Source: CAG-632 sp963626805 (GTDB lineage: Bacteria; Bacillota; Clostridia; Lachnospirales; Lachnospiraceae). Taken from it: 64,000 nucleotides of DNA. The stretch's first letter is position 1, and every line of letters begins with the position of its first letter. The notes below the pieces were generated by a model. The model did no database searches. It saw nothing but the letters and a program-made list of their open reading frames with translations, and was not told the origin of the DNA. Positions 31,392 through 39,777 of this stretch are shown here, piece after piece. The stretch lies in NCBI GenBank assembly GCA_963626805.1, contig CAVFXS010000023.1:110959-174958 (forward strand), given 5' to 3'. A program made the translations under genes and the position numbers.

Positions 31392-33413
31392 ATGAAAAAG
31401 CAAGGACTCACAAAGAAAATTATTTCAGCAGTATTGTCATGTTCTATGGCATTTTCATTGCTTATCGGAGCAGGTCTTACGTCATATGCGGCGGAAAACA
31501 CAAGCACCATTAACTATCAAACAGTGTTGGGGGACTCAGAGAAATATGGTATTTTAGCAGCAACACTAGAGCAAACGAATCATATGCAGACGAATTATGC
31601 TGCTAAGAAATTTATCAGAACAGGAAATCAAGTATGCGAGCCTGATCTGATAAACGGAACAACCATTCCATTTATAGCTGCAGAAATAGAGAATGGGGTA
31701 CGATTCGGTAATAGTTGTTATGCAAGCGATTCAAGCACTGTTACCTATCAGGTTGTAACGGGGAGCCAGACAGATATAAGTGCAATTGAGTGCGATAATA
31801 GCAGTATTACCTTAAATGTTGACAGAAGTAATGATAAAACGGCAGTCGCAGGTACGGTAACAGAGATGATTACGCATATGCAATCCCAGTCTTCTGCGTT
31901 GGCAGCTAAAGCAGCAGATATTACTATCGATGATTCTGAGATAACTGATTTGAATCATTATACCATTGATACAACGACATATGATGCTGATGCGGCGATT
32001 GTAGTAAATGTGGCTGATGGTTCAAAGCTTCAGCAGGTAATTGAGAAGGACACAGGATTGATTCTGAAAAAGAAAGCAGATCAGGTTATCGTTCTGAACA
32101 TGTTTGCAGGCAGTGCTTCTGTTAAAATAGGTAAGGTTAAGCTGGAGATTGATGATGGCACAAGTATGACAACAGAAGGAGATATGGGTAAGGGTTCAGA
32201 GCAAAATACAAAATTGCTCAAGTATGCAACTAAAAATCTTATCTGGAATTTTCCAAATGCAACTGCAGTTGAGTTAAATAGTGCAGCAGGCATTTTCCTG
32301 ATTCCGAATGCTTCAGCAGAAGTAGAAGTTACAAGTACAAGTTCTGGGTGGCTTCAGACAGCAGGAAAAGCTAAAAATGTTAACTGTGAATGGCATTTTC
32401 CATATGAGATGGATAATTCTCCATCTACAGTAACAGTGGAAGACATTAAGTTGATAAAGACCGTTGATGCAAATGGAACAGCAGGAGATGTTACAGGAGC
32501 AGTATTTGGATTATACTCAGATGAAATATGTACAACCTCTGTAGCATCTGGAAGTCCTGTGCTTTCAGATGGAAGATATGTTGTGACATTTTCAGGAAGC
32601 AGACTGACAGTCGGTACGACCTATTACTTAAAAGAAAAGACAGCACCGATAGGATATAACAAGAGTGAGACCGTGTTTAAATGTGTTGTAGCGGCTGACG
32701 GAAAGGTTACATATGCAATTGTCGGAAATGCATCTGGAAATGATCAGATAAATGCCGATGGGGTACCTGTTTGTGAAAATGTTAAGAAAACGGAAGAAAG
32801 TCCGGTTGTTTCAAAGAAAACAGATATTTCATTCAAAAAGGTGGTTTCCGGTACCAATATAGCACTTGAGGGTGCGAAATTTGGTCTGTACAGTGATGAA
32901 GCATGTAAGACAGCGGTTAAAAGAGATGCGAAGAATTACACATTTACATCTGATGTAAACGGAAAAGTAAAGTTTGAAGATCTCGAAGCAGGAACCTATT
33001 ATTTTAAGGAACTTTCGGCACCGAAAGGTTATCAGAAAAATACAAAAATTTACAGTGTAACCATCACTTTTTTAGAAGACACAGCGAATGTTGTTTTTTC
33101 CGATGGAACAAATAACAATCTGAGAGAATTGGTGGTGCCAAATGATCCAATTTCACCGGATGCTGGAGAGACAACCGAGGCGACGGAGACAACCGAGGCA
33201 ACAGGAACAACCGAGGCAACAGGAACAACCGAGGCAACGGAGACAACCGAGGCAACAGGAACAACAGCAGTAACAGAAGCCGCTACAAATACATCGAACA
33301 ATGGTGGTGTAAAAACAGGTGATTCTATGAATGTTATGCTAGTTGTGTTGCTTGCGGTCGCATCAGCCGCAACTGCTGCAGGTGTATGGAGATTGTGGAA
33401 GCGTTCACGTTAG
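31392..33413 (+). CDS. Cell-wall-anchored adhesin with choice-of-anchor A and two SpaA-like domains
   Basis: 673 residues, secreted. Signal peptide residues 1-34 (KKIISAVLSCSMAFSLLIGAGLTSYAA). Residues 40-350 resemble choice-of-anchor A/collagen-adhesin modules (LGDSEKYGILAATLEQTNHMQTNYAAKKF and the closing NLIWNFPNATAVELN / ASAEVEVTSTSSGW). Two prealbumin-like SpaA/Cna-B domains follow with isopeptide-type Lys (DIKLIKT, DISFKKV) and Glu (YYLKEKTAP, YYFKELSAP). A Thr/Glu repeat linker leads to VKTGD, a helix and the basic tail KRSR: an LPXTG-like sortase signal. The codon use is AT-richer than that of neighbours. No sortase gene is in the window. Ligand unknown. Confidence 0.85.
   Translation: MKKQGLTKKIISAVLSCSMAFSLLIGAGLTSYAAENTSTINYQTVLGDSEKYGILAATLEQTNHMQTNYAAKKFIRTGNQVCEPDLINGTTIPFIAAEIENGVRFGNSCYASDSSTVTYQVVTGSQTDISAIECDNSSITLNVDRSNDKTAVAGTVTEMITHMQSQSSALAAKAADITIDDSEITDLNHYTIDTTTYDADAAIVVNVADGSKLQQVIEKDTGLILKKKADQVIVLNMFAGSASVKIGKVKLEIDDGTSMTTEGDMGKGSEQNTKLLKYATKNLIWNFPNATAVELNSAAGIFLIPNASAEVEVTSTSSGWLQTAGKAKNVNCEWHFPYEMDNSPSTVTVEDIKLIKTVDANGTAGDVTGAVFGLYSDEICTTSVASGSPVLSDGRYVVTFSGSRLTVGTTYYLKEKTAPIGYNKSETVFKCVVAADGKVTYAIVGNASGNDQINADGVPVCENVKKTEESPVVSKKTDISFKKVVSGTNIALEGAKFGLYSDEACKTAVKRDAKNYTFTSDVNGKVKFEDLEAGTYYFKELSAPKGYQKNTKIYSVTITFLEDTANVVFSDGTNNNLRELVVPNDPISPDAGETTEATETTEATGTTEATGTTEATETTEATGTTAVTEAATNTSNNGGVKTGDSMNVMLVVLLAVASAATAAGVWRLWKRSR
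33171..33278 (+). repeat. Six 18-bp tandem repeats in the adhesin linker
   Basis: Units of ACAACCGAGGCAAC(A/G)G(A/G)(A/G) encoding TTEAT(E/G); five close copies (33171-33260) and a degenerate sixth. Copy number probably varies between strains. Confidence 0.85.
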
Positions 33414-33461
33414 ATTATGTGAGTGTGTGAATAAAATTCTGTAAATGGGATTTTCTATGAT

Positions 33462-33507
33462 AATGACTGGGCTGAAGGCTCTTGAATGAGCTTTCAGCCC
33501 AGTCATT
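33462..33507. terminator. Bidirectional-type hairpin after the adhesin gene
   Basis: The 15-nt arm AATGACTGGGCTGAA (33462-33476) is matched exactly by TTCAGCCCAGTCATT (33493-33507). Only a weak T stretch follows. Confidence 0.65.
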
Positions 33508-33568
33508 GTTGTCACCAGTCATCCGTTTACCAGTTGCGGCCAATCTCTGTTGGTTTGATGCCAGATTC

Positions 33569-33597
33569 TTGTGTTGGAAGTACTTATCCTGTATGAT
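33569..33597 (+). promoter_or_regulatory. Promoter of the C11 protease gene
   Basis: TTGTGT (33569-33574), 17 bp, TATGAT (33592-33597). Confidence 0.45.
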
Positions 33598-33654
33598 GTG
33601 ATTGCCGAATCGAACGAGCTATTGGGATCGGAAAAGGGGGATTAAAGGATTGTT

Positions 33655-35880
33655 ATGAGATATTTGAGTAATAAACATTATAGCCATCATCTGCAGATGG
33701 CTTGGAAGAAGATTTGGAAGAATGGTTGCAGGAGATTTGCGGTAATATGTATGATGTTACTGCTGGTATGGAATCTGTCTGGATGTCTGGAGGATTATGA
33801 GGATGAGGATACATCGGATGCTACAGGGCGTCCGGGCTCAGAGGATGTATCCGGAAATGCGTCAGGCAGAAGCAGTATTTCCATGGAGCTAGGGGAAGAC
33901 GGAGCATTGCAGATTGCAAGACCGTCCAGAGAAGTGACGACACCGATGGGAGAGGACGGTACCTGGACCATCTTCGTATATATGTGTGGAACGGATCTGG
34001 AGAGTGAGAGCGGACTGGCAACCATGGATATTCAGGAAATGATTTCGGCTTCGACCGGCGATCAGGTACAGTTCGTGGTGCAGACCGGAGGAACCAATGG
34101 CTGGAAAGAGAACCAGATTGATTCCGATCAGTTTGAACGCTATTGTATTTCGAATGGAGAAATGGTACTGGAGGATCAGCAGAGTCTTGGAAATATGGGA
34201 GACAGCGCCAGCCTTGCAGATTTCCTGAAATGGGGAATTAACAATCATCCGGCAGCACGGATGGGACTGATCTTCTGGAATCATGGTGGCGGAAGTATTT
34301 CCGGCGTATGCTTTGATGAAAGAAATGATTCTGACAGCCTGAGTCTGCGGGAAATCGATGCTGCACTGCTCAGTGTGTATGACAGCATGACGGATGATTT
34401 TGAGTTTGTCGGGTTTGATGCCTGTTTGATGGGAACGATTGAATGTGCCAATATTCTGGCATCCTATGCAGATTATATGTATGGCTCGGAAGAGCTGGAG
34501 CCGGGATATGGATGGGATTATAAGACCATCGGAGATTTCCTGGGTGAGAATCCGACCGCGGATGGTGCAGAACTGGGAATTGTAGTGGCAGATAGCTTTT
34601 ATGAGGCCTGTGATGAAATTGGCGAAGGAAGTACCGCAACGTTTTCAATATCAGATCTTTCACAGGTGGATGCATTGCTGACTGATTTTCATGCATATGC
34701 GGTAAATCTGTATGCGGCATCCGAAGATGAAAGTATCTTTACGGATATTATCCGGAATGCGGGATATGCAGATAACTATGGTGGTAATAACAAGGCCGAG
34801 GGTTATACCAATATGGTAGATCTTGCGGGGGTTGTCAATGCCGGTGCGGATTATGCATCCGGTGCGGATACAGTACTGGAAGGAATCCGGAATGTTGTTA
34901 TTTATTCCAGAAATGGCTCAGATCATGAGAATGCATGCGGATTGGCAACCTATTATCCGTTACAGATTCAGGGTTCTACCGAGCTTAGCACCTTTGGTGA
35001 GATAGCGGTCAGCCCATATTATCTGTCATTTGTAGACCGGGTAGCATATGGTGCGGCGAATGCAGGTGATGTATCAAGCTATGATAATGAAGAGGTAACC
35101 GGATTCTGGGGCTTGTTTGATTACCTGTTAAATGATGATACCGGTGATTATTATGACGCAGAGTCAGACTCTGATTACTGGGATTACTACGATTCTTATG
35201 AACAGACCGGAGAAAGCTCTTTGATTTCATTTGATCAGGCACCTGCCATAGATGAAGACGGTTCTTACGGATTTGTGCTGACGCAGGATGCATTGGTCAA
35301 TACAGCCAGTGTGCAGGCCAGTGTTTATATGCTGTCTGAGGATGGAAATGATCTGATTGAGCTTGGCCTCAGTACCTATCTGAACATGGACTGGACAACC
35401 GGAACATTTTCTGATAATTTTGATGGTTCATGGTTCTCATTGCCGGATGGACAGAATCTGGAGGTGTATATTGTTACAGAGAGCGATGGATATGATGTAT
35501 ATACGTCACCGATCCTGTTAAATGGTGAGGCAACCAATCTGAGAATTACACATGACTATGAGAACGGCGTGGTTACGATTGACGGAACCTGGACCGGAGT
35601 AGATGAAAATGGTATGGCAGCAAAGGAAATCGTAAAATTGCAGCCGGGAGACGAGATCGTTCCAACCTATTATGCAACAGCAGTGGACAGTGATGAGGAG
35701 TACGAGTATCAGGGAAGCTCCTATCTGTATCAGGAGGGCGATGAGATCAGCTTTGATTATCTGTCAGACGGTGATTACTATTATGGATTCATTATTAATG
35801 ATGTGTATGGGGATTACTATATTACAGATTATGTAGGCTTTAATGTAGAAGGCGACGAGGTATATTATTATACCGAGTAG
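33655..35880 (+). CDS. Clostripain-family (C11) cysteine protease lipoprotein
   Basis: 741 residues. A basic N-terminus and hydrophobic segment end in the lipobox LSGC (Cys about residue 44), so it is exported and lipid-anchored. The peptidase C11 domain follows: TIFVYMCGTDLES, catalytic His in WNHGGGS (residue 210) and catalytic Cys in FDACLMG (residue 257). The second half (residues 480-741) is acidic and Tyr/Asp-rich with β-sandwich-like repeats and no known catalytic motif. C11 enzymes cut after Arg or Lys and often self-process. An ATG at 33694 is a possible alternative start. It is convergent with the two-component genes. Confidence 0.88.
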   Translation: MRYLSNKHYSHHLQMAWKKIWKNGCRRFAVICMMLLLVWNLSGCLEDYEDEDTSDATGRPGSEDVSGNASGRSSISMELGEDGALQIARPSREVTTPMGEDGTWTIFVYMCGTDLESESGLATMDIQEMISASTGDQVQFVVQTGGTNGWKENQIDSDQFERYCISNGEMVLEDQQSLGNMGDSASLADFLKWGINNHPAARMGLIFWNHGGGSISGVCFDERNDSDSLSLREIDAALLSVYDSMTDDFEFVGFDACLMGTIECANILASYADYMYGSEELEPGYGWDYKTIGDFLGENPTADGAELGIVVADSFYEACDEIGEGSTATFSISDLSQVDALLTDFHAYAVNLYAASEDESIFTDIIRNAGYADNYGGNNKAEGYTNMVDLAGVVNAGADYASGADTVLEGIRNVVIYSRNGSDHENACGLATYYPLQIQGSTELSTFGEIAVSPYYLSFVDRVAYGAANAGDVSSYDNEEVTGFWGLFDYLLNDDTGDYYDAESDSDYWDYYDSYEQTGESSLISFDQAPAIDEDGSYGFVLTQDALVNTASVQASVYMLSEDGNDLIELGLSTYLNMDWTTGTFSDNFDGSWFSLPDGQNLEVYIVTESDGYDVYTSPILLNGEATNLRITHDYENGVVTIDGTWTGVDENGMAAKEIVKLQPGDEIVPTYYATAVDSDEEYEYQGSSYLYQEGDEISFDYLSDGDYYYGFIINDVYGDYYITDYVGFNVEGDEVYYYTE

Positions 35881-35888
35881 ATAGAAAA

Positions 35889-35926
35889 CACAGAATAAAT
35901 CAGAACGCACAGAATAAATCAGAACG
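35889..35926 (+). repeat. Perfect 19-bp tandem duplication
   Basis: CACAGAATAAATCAGAACG occurs twice in a row in the short gap between the protease and the convergent kinase gene. Confidence 0.8.
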
Positions 35927-35937
35927 CACAGGGCAGC

Positions 35938-37260
35938 TTAGACATGTAACACACAGGATACATGGAAATGCTGTCCTGTTGTTTTAAAATCAACTGTTCC
36001 GTTATATTGCTTTACAATGTAGTGGATCGATTCGGTTCCGATGCCATATCCGCTGTGCTTGGTGGACAGGAACTGTCCCTGCTGATAATGGAGCTCTCCC
36101 TGATATGGATTATCAATGGTGATTACCATGGCATTCTCTTTTGGCATGGCAACTGTTAAGGTGATCTTTCGTTCTGCTTCCGGCAGAGTCAGGCAGCCGT
36201 CCATAGCATTCTCAAGCAGATTGCCAAGAAGGACTGTGATATCGGCTTCAGAAACAGGTAATTTGGACGGAATGGTAATGTGATATTCATATGGAATCTG
36301 CTTGGACTGAAAGATGCCGGCATAATGGCTGAGCAGAGCATTCAGCGGAAGATTTTCACAAAATACAAGCGGTTGTTCCAGTGGAGAGAACTTTTGATAA
36401 TTTTGCAGATATTTCTGAAGCTCGTCATAACGATCTTCTTCCGCCAGTAGATATAGAGTATTCATATGCTGACGAAGATCGTGGCGGATACGTCGGGTCT
36501 CTTCCATGCGTTCCTGCAGATTTTCGTATTGTAAGGTCTGAAGGTTCAGCTGATGATTCACCTTAACCAGATGCAGATTATTCTGGGACTGCTGGATTAG
36601 GCGGACAATAATATAATAGAACAGAACGGATCCCAGATTTACTAACAGCGTAAACAGGGTATTCATTGGTTTCAGGGCCCATTCCAGTGAGGTTAATGGG
36701 GTAAAGTACAGGTTATAATACCAGAACAGATAAAAGACGGTTGGAATCAGCCAGAGGTAATGCCAAATATGCTCCTGGGTATGTAGGGTTATTGCATCTT
36801 TCAGGAAATATTTGAAAAATAGAGCCATTGTCGGCAGAACAAAGATCAGGACAAGGCTGGAAGTCAGGGAAAAGCTCCAGCGATTCTGGAGCATGGCATT
36901 TTCCGGAAAGAAGAAGCCCTCCAGGCATTTTCCGGCTACAACGACAAAGTTGGCAATATTGGATACCATTAAAAGGACAAAAAACAGTTTTCCGGGTTTC
37001 TCACGAATAGCCAGAAAATAGAACAGAGCGTAACCTCCGGTGCTGATCAGGGAAAGAACCGATGCACTTGGTCCCAGATGAAAGGTATTTATAAGGGTAA
37101 GACCAAGCTGCAAGAGAGTCAGTAATACAATTAACAAAACCGTGACCGGCTTGGAAAAGCGACGGTAGTTCCAAAATGGGTATAGTGCCAGAATCAGATA
37201 GGGTAGAAAATTAATAATTGCGTATAGAATAACCTCAAATAATCGAAACGGTGTAATCAT
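35938..37260 (-). CDS. GHKL-type sensor histidine kinase (AgrC/LytS-like)
   Basis: 440 residues. Six hydrophobic segments in residues 1-215, then a dimerisation helix with the H-box RRIRHDLRQHMNTLYLLA, the N-box LLGNLLENAMDGC, and the G-box GYGIGTESIHYIVKQYNG. This is the HPK10 class that pairs with LytTR response regulators, usually sensing a peptide or membrane signal. No agrB/D-like peptide gene lies nearby. It starts 9 nt after the regulator's stop, on the same transcript. AAAGGACC precedes the ATG. Confidence 0.92.
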   Translation of the reverse strand: MITPFRLFEVILYAIINFLPYLILALYPFWNYRRFSKPVTVLLIVLLTLLQLGLTLINTFHLGPSASVLSLISTGGYALFYFLAIREKPGKLFFVLLMVSNIANFVVVAGKCLEGFFFPENAMLQNRWSFSLTSSLVLIFVLPTMALFFKYFLKDAITLHTQEHIWHYLWLIPTVFYLFWYYNLYFTPLTSLEWALKPMNTLFTLLVNLGSVLFYYIIVRLIQQSQNNLHLVKVNHQLNLQTLQYENLQERMEETRRIRHDLRQHMNTLYLLAEEDRYDELQKYLQNYQKFSPLEQPLVFCENLPLNALLSHYAGIFQSKQIPYEYHITIPSKLPVSEADITVLLGNLLENAMDGCLTLPEAERKITLTVAMPKENAMVITIDNPYQGELHYQQGQFLSTKHSGYGIGTESIHYIVKQYNGTVDFKTTGQHFHVSCVLHV

Positions 37261-37269
37261 AGGTGAATA

Positions 37270-37989
37270 TCAGGTCCTTTCACAGGTTGTGGTAATTAAA
37301 AAGTTCGAATAGGCGGTCTGGATCGACGGATAACGTCTGCGGCTGATCGGAATATAGATATTATCCGGGAGCAGGAATGTATAAGGTTTTAATGCCTGCA
37401 CATGTTCCATATTGACGATCATGCCCTTGTTACAGGAAATAAAATAGAAAAACGGCTGCAGCAATTCGGTAAACGCTGCGTGACTGATTCGGATGCGTTT
37501 TTCACTCTTATCCGTCAGGCATAAGGTCTCATAATGTCCATGATAATAGGTATAGCAGATGGAATGCAGAGGGACAGAGGACTGATCCGGTAAATAAAGC
37601 AGTCGCTGCTGCTCCACCCCCTGTAAATGAATGGTATCTAAGACATGCAGAAGCTGGTCTCTGGTATATGGCTTTAAAAAATAGTAGTCGGCGCGGACAG
37701 AATAGCTCTCTGCAGCGAAATCATTACTGGTTGTAATGAAAATAATCTTGGTAGTCATATCGGTTCTGCGAATCGACTGAGCAGTCTCAATACCATTGGA
37801 ACCATTCATATAAATATCCAGGAATACAATGTCGTATTGACCGGACTGAAATGTATTCAGAAAGTCATCTCCACTCAGATAGCAGTCCAGACATGTAACC
37901 TGGAAGCCAAGCTCCGACAGACAGTCTGGAAGAAGAGTGGTTAAGGTATTATGATCTGAAATTGAATCATCTACAATTGCAATGCGCAT
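37270..37989 (-). CDS. LytTR-family response regulator
   Basis: 239 residues. Receiver domain (residues 1-120) with MRIAIVDDSISDHN and phospho-acceptor DIYMNG region; C-terminal LytTR DNA-binding domain (HSICYTYYHGHYETL... ISRRRY). The start is set at 37989 because AGAAGGACGAT lies before the ATG; an upstream in-frame ATG at 38013 is less good. Upstream of the histidine kinase in one operon. Targets are unknown, but LytTR proteins often control neighbouring cell-surface or exported-protein genes such as the protease at 33655. Confidence 0.92.
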   Translation of the reverse strand: MRIAIVDDSISDHNTLTTLLPDCLSELGFQVTCLDCYLSGDDFLNTFQSGQYDIVFLDIYMNGSNGIETAQSIRRTDMTTKIIFITTSNDFAAESYSVRADYYFLKPYTRDQLLHVLDTIHLQGVEQQRLLYLPDQSSVPLHSICYTYYHGHYETLCLTDKSEKRIRISHAAFTELLQPFFYFISCNKGMIVNMEHVQALKPYTFLLPDNIYIPISRRRYPSIQTAYSNFLITTTCERT

Positions 37990-38013
37990 ATCGTCCTTCT
38001 TATCTCCATTCAT

Positions 38014-38780
38014 TCAATAATATACTGAAATCATTGTGATATATTCTATAAAGATAAATCATATAGAATAGTCTATGTAATATATGGTAAAAACTACTCC
38101 TGCATATTATAACAGAAACAGAAAAAAAACAAAAGAGAAATGCCGGTTGTAGCCCCCAAATATCGTTTGATGCCAGATACTTGTTCCCGGCAGTCATATT
38201 GGGAATGACCGTCGGGACACTCCTTATTTATGTGAAGCAATGAGACAGGGATCGTGCTTGTATAAAAGTCTGGCGGCTGCCATGATACCATGAGAAGCTC
38301 GCAAGGCGTGTTTCTTATAGTTTGTATAAAAAAACAGAATGTAGTATAATCATAGCAATGTGACTTACAGAAGAAATCGACAATTCGTACAGATGCAGAT
38401 GAGTCATAAAACAAGAAACATAGAAAATCAGATCCGGATAGGAAACATAATAATGTAGAAATTCAAACGATAAATGATAGGAATCTGAATAAAAACTTGA
38501 AATGAGGATAAAAATATCGAGGAAATAATAATTAGAAAAAAGTGATTTTGAAAGAGAGGCAAAACAGGATATATAACATACCTAAGCACAACCGGATCGA
38601 ATGATAAGAGAAATCCATCTAAAAAAGTCTGGAAATGCAAGGGAATATAAGGAAAAATGAGAAATGATAAAAGAACGCAAAAAACGTGAGGAAGAAGAAA
38701 TAAACAAAAATTGCTCGGAATAATGTGAAAAAGTATGATTTGATTTTTGTGGCTGCAAGAAAAGGAAGGAAATAGAGGAT
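38014..38780. other. 767-nt gap: AT-rich DNA with a promoter and long leader
   Basis: No convincing gene is seen. Frames on the minus strand here are low complexity and lack a ribosome site. On the + strand TTGTAT (38322-38327) and TATAAT (38345-38350), 17 bp apart, form a good promoter for the gene at 38781, leaving a purine-rich leader of about 425 nt with no clear riboswitch motif. Confidence 0.5.
38322..38350 (+). promoter_or_regulatory. Promoter of the YkgJ-family gene
   Basis: TTGTAT-17-TATAAT; see the gap entry. Confidence 0.55.
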
Positions 38781-39431
38781 ATGGAACGAAACTGGGATAT
38801 GGCAGAGTGGACAGACGGCAGATTATATACAAAAAATGATATGGTAAAGGTAGGCTGCAATGATTGCCAGGGGTGTTCTGCCTGCTGTCATGGCGTGGGA
38901 GAGTCCATTGTACTGGACCCGTATGATATTTACCGTATGTCGGTGGGACTTCATGTAAGGATGGAGGAGCTGATGGCACAGTCAGTGGAGCTTCAGGTGG
39001 TGGACGGTGTGATTCTGCCGAATCTTAAGATGCAGGGTGCAGAAGAGACATGTGGCTATCTGAATGAACAGGGGAGATGTACGATCCACGCATTCCGTCC
39101 GGGCATCTGTCGGTTATTTCCGCTTGGCAGATTGTATGAAGAGGATGGGTTCCGATATTTCCTTCAGGTACATGAATGTCAGGCACAGCATAAAACAAAG
39201 GTAAAGATAAAGCAATGGCTGGATACGCCGGATTTAAGCCGGTATGAGGTCTTTATTCTGGAGTGGCATAATTTTCTGAAGGAATATCAGACACAGATAA
39301 AAAAAGGTCTGCTGCAGGGAGAGGAGCTTCGGCAGCAAAACCTTCGGATTCTTAATATATTCTATTTCGCACCATATCAGCCGGATCAGGATTTTTATCG
39401 GCAATTTGAAGCACGAAAAGGAATGTTTTAA
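38781..39431 (+). CDS. YkgJ-family cysteine-cluster (zinc/iron chelating) protein
   Basis: 216 residues. Cysteine cluster CNDCQGCSACCHG (residues 27-39) and later Cys in ETCGYLNEQGRCTIHAFRPGICRLFPLG match the YkgJ/UPF0153 family, whose members bind a metal or Fe-S cluster. The rest is helical. The role of the family is not settled. ATG at 38781 is preceded by AGGAAATAGAGGAT. Confidence 0.85.
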   Translation: MERNWDMAEWTDGRLYTKNDMVKVGCNDCQGCSACCHGVGESIVLDPYDIYRMSVGLHVRMEELMAQSVELQVVDGVILPNLKMQGAEETCGYLNEQGRCTIHAFRPGICRLFPLGRLYEEDGFRYFLQVHECQAQHKTKVKIKQWLDTPDLSRYEVFILEWHNFLKEYQTQIKKGLLQGEELRQQNLRILNIFYFAPYQPDQDFYRQFEARKGMF

Positions 39432-39433
39432 GC

Positions 39434-39570
39434 TTATTTCTGTGGCTTTAAGGCATTGCTGATCATTTCATATGCCTGCTGGGTTGTTGCAGATACTTCC
39501 TTTAGATAATTCTCCGTACAGTTAGATGGTGTATACTTTTTAATAATTCTATAATATAAGAATAAATATA
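39434..39570 (-). pseudogene. C-terminal remnant of an unknown gene
   Basis: On the minus strand a frame open through KKYTPSNCTENYLKEVSA and TTQQAYEMISNALKPQK ends at TAA (39434-39436), three bases past the YkgJ stop. It looks coding by composition, but upstream a TGA appears after about 45 codons and there is no start codon. It is either a remnant or the end of a broken gene. I cannot name the family. Confidence 0.3.
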
Positions 39571-39777
39571 AATATCAATAGAATTTGGCGGCAGAAGCAG
39601 GGAGACGGTCGGAATGAAATGAAAACACAGAATACGGGGATAAAATTAGGGCAAGATGGTTGCATACGAAAGGGAGAATGTGATAAATTACAGTAAGACA
39701 TATGTTTTATACCTATGTATGTGTCTGAGTGTCTGAGGACGGAGCAGAGATCAGACACAGGAGAGGAGAGAGATTAT
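39571..39777. other. Leader/upstream region of the 39778 gene
   Basis: AT- and purine-rich stretch. TATAAT occurs at 39550-39555 without a good -35. TTGCAT (39660-39665) with GATAAAT 17 bp downstream is a weak alternative promoter. Nothing else is evident. Confidence 0.25.

Noticed and set aside
38094..38414. 106-codon minus-strand frame in the 38-kb gap
   Set aside because: Low-complexity, Cys/Phe-rich, no ribosome site, and it covers a good plus-strand promoter.
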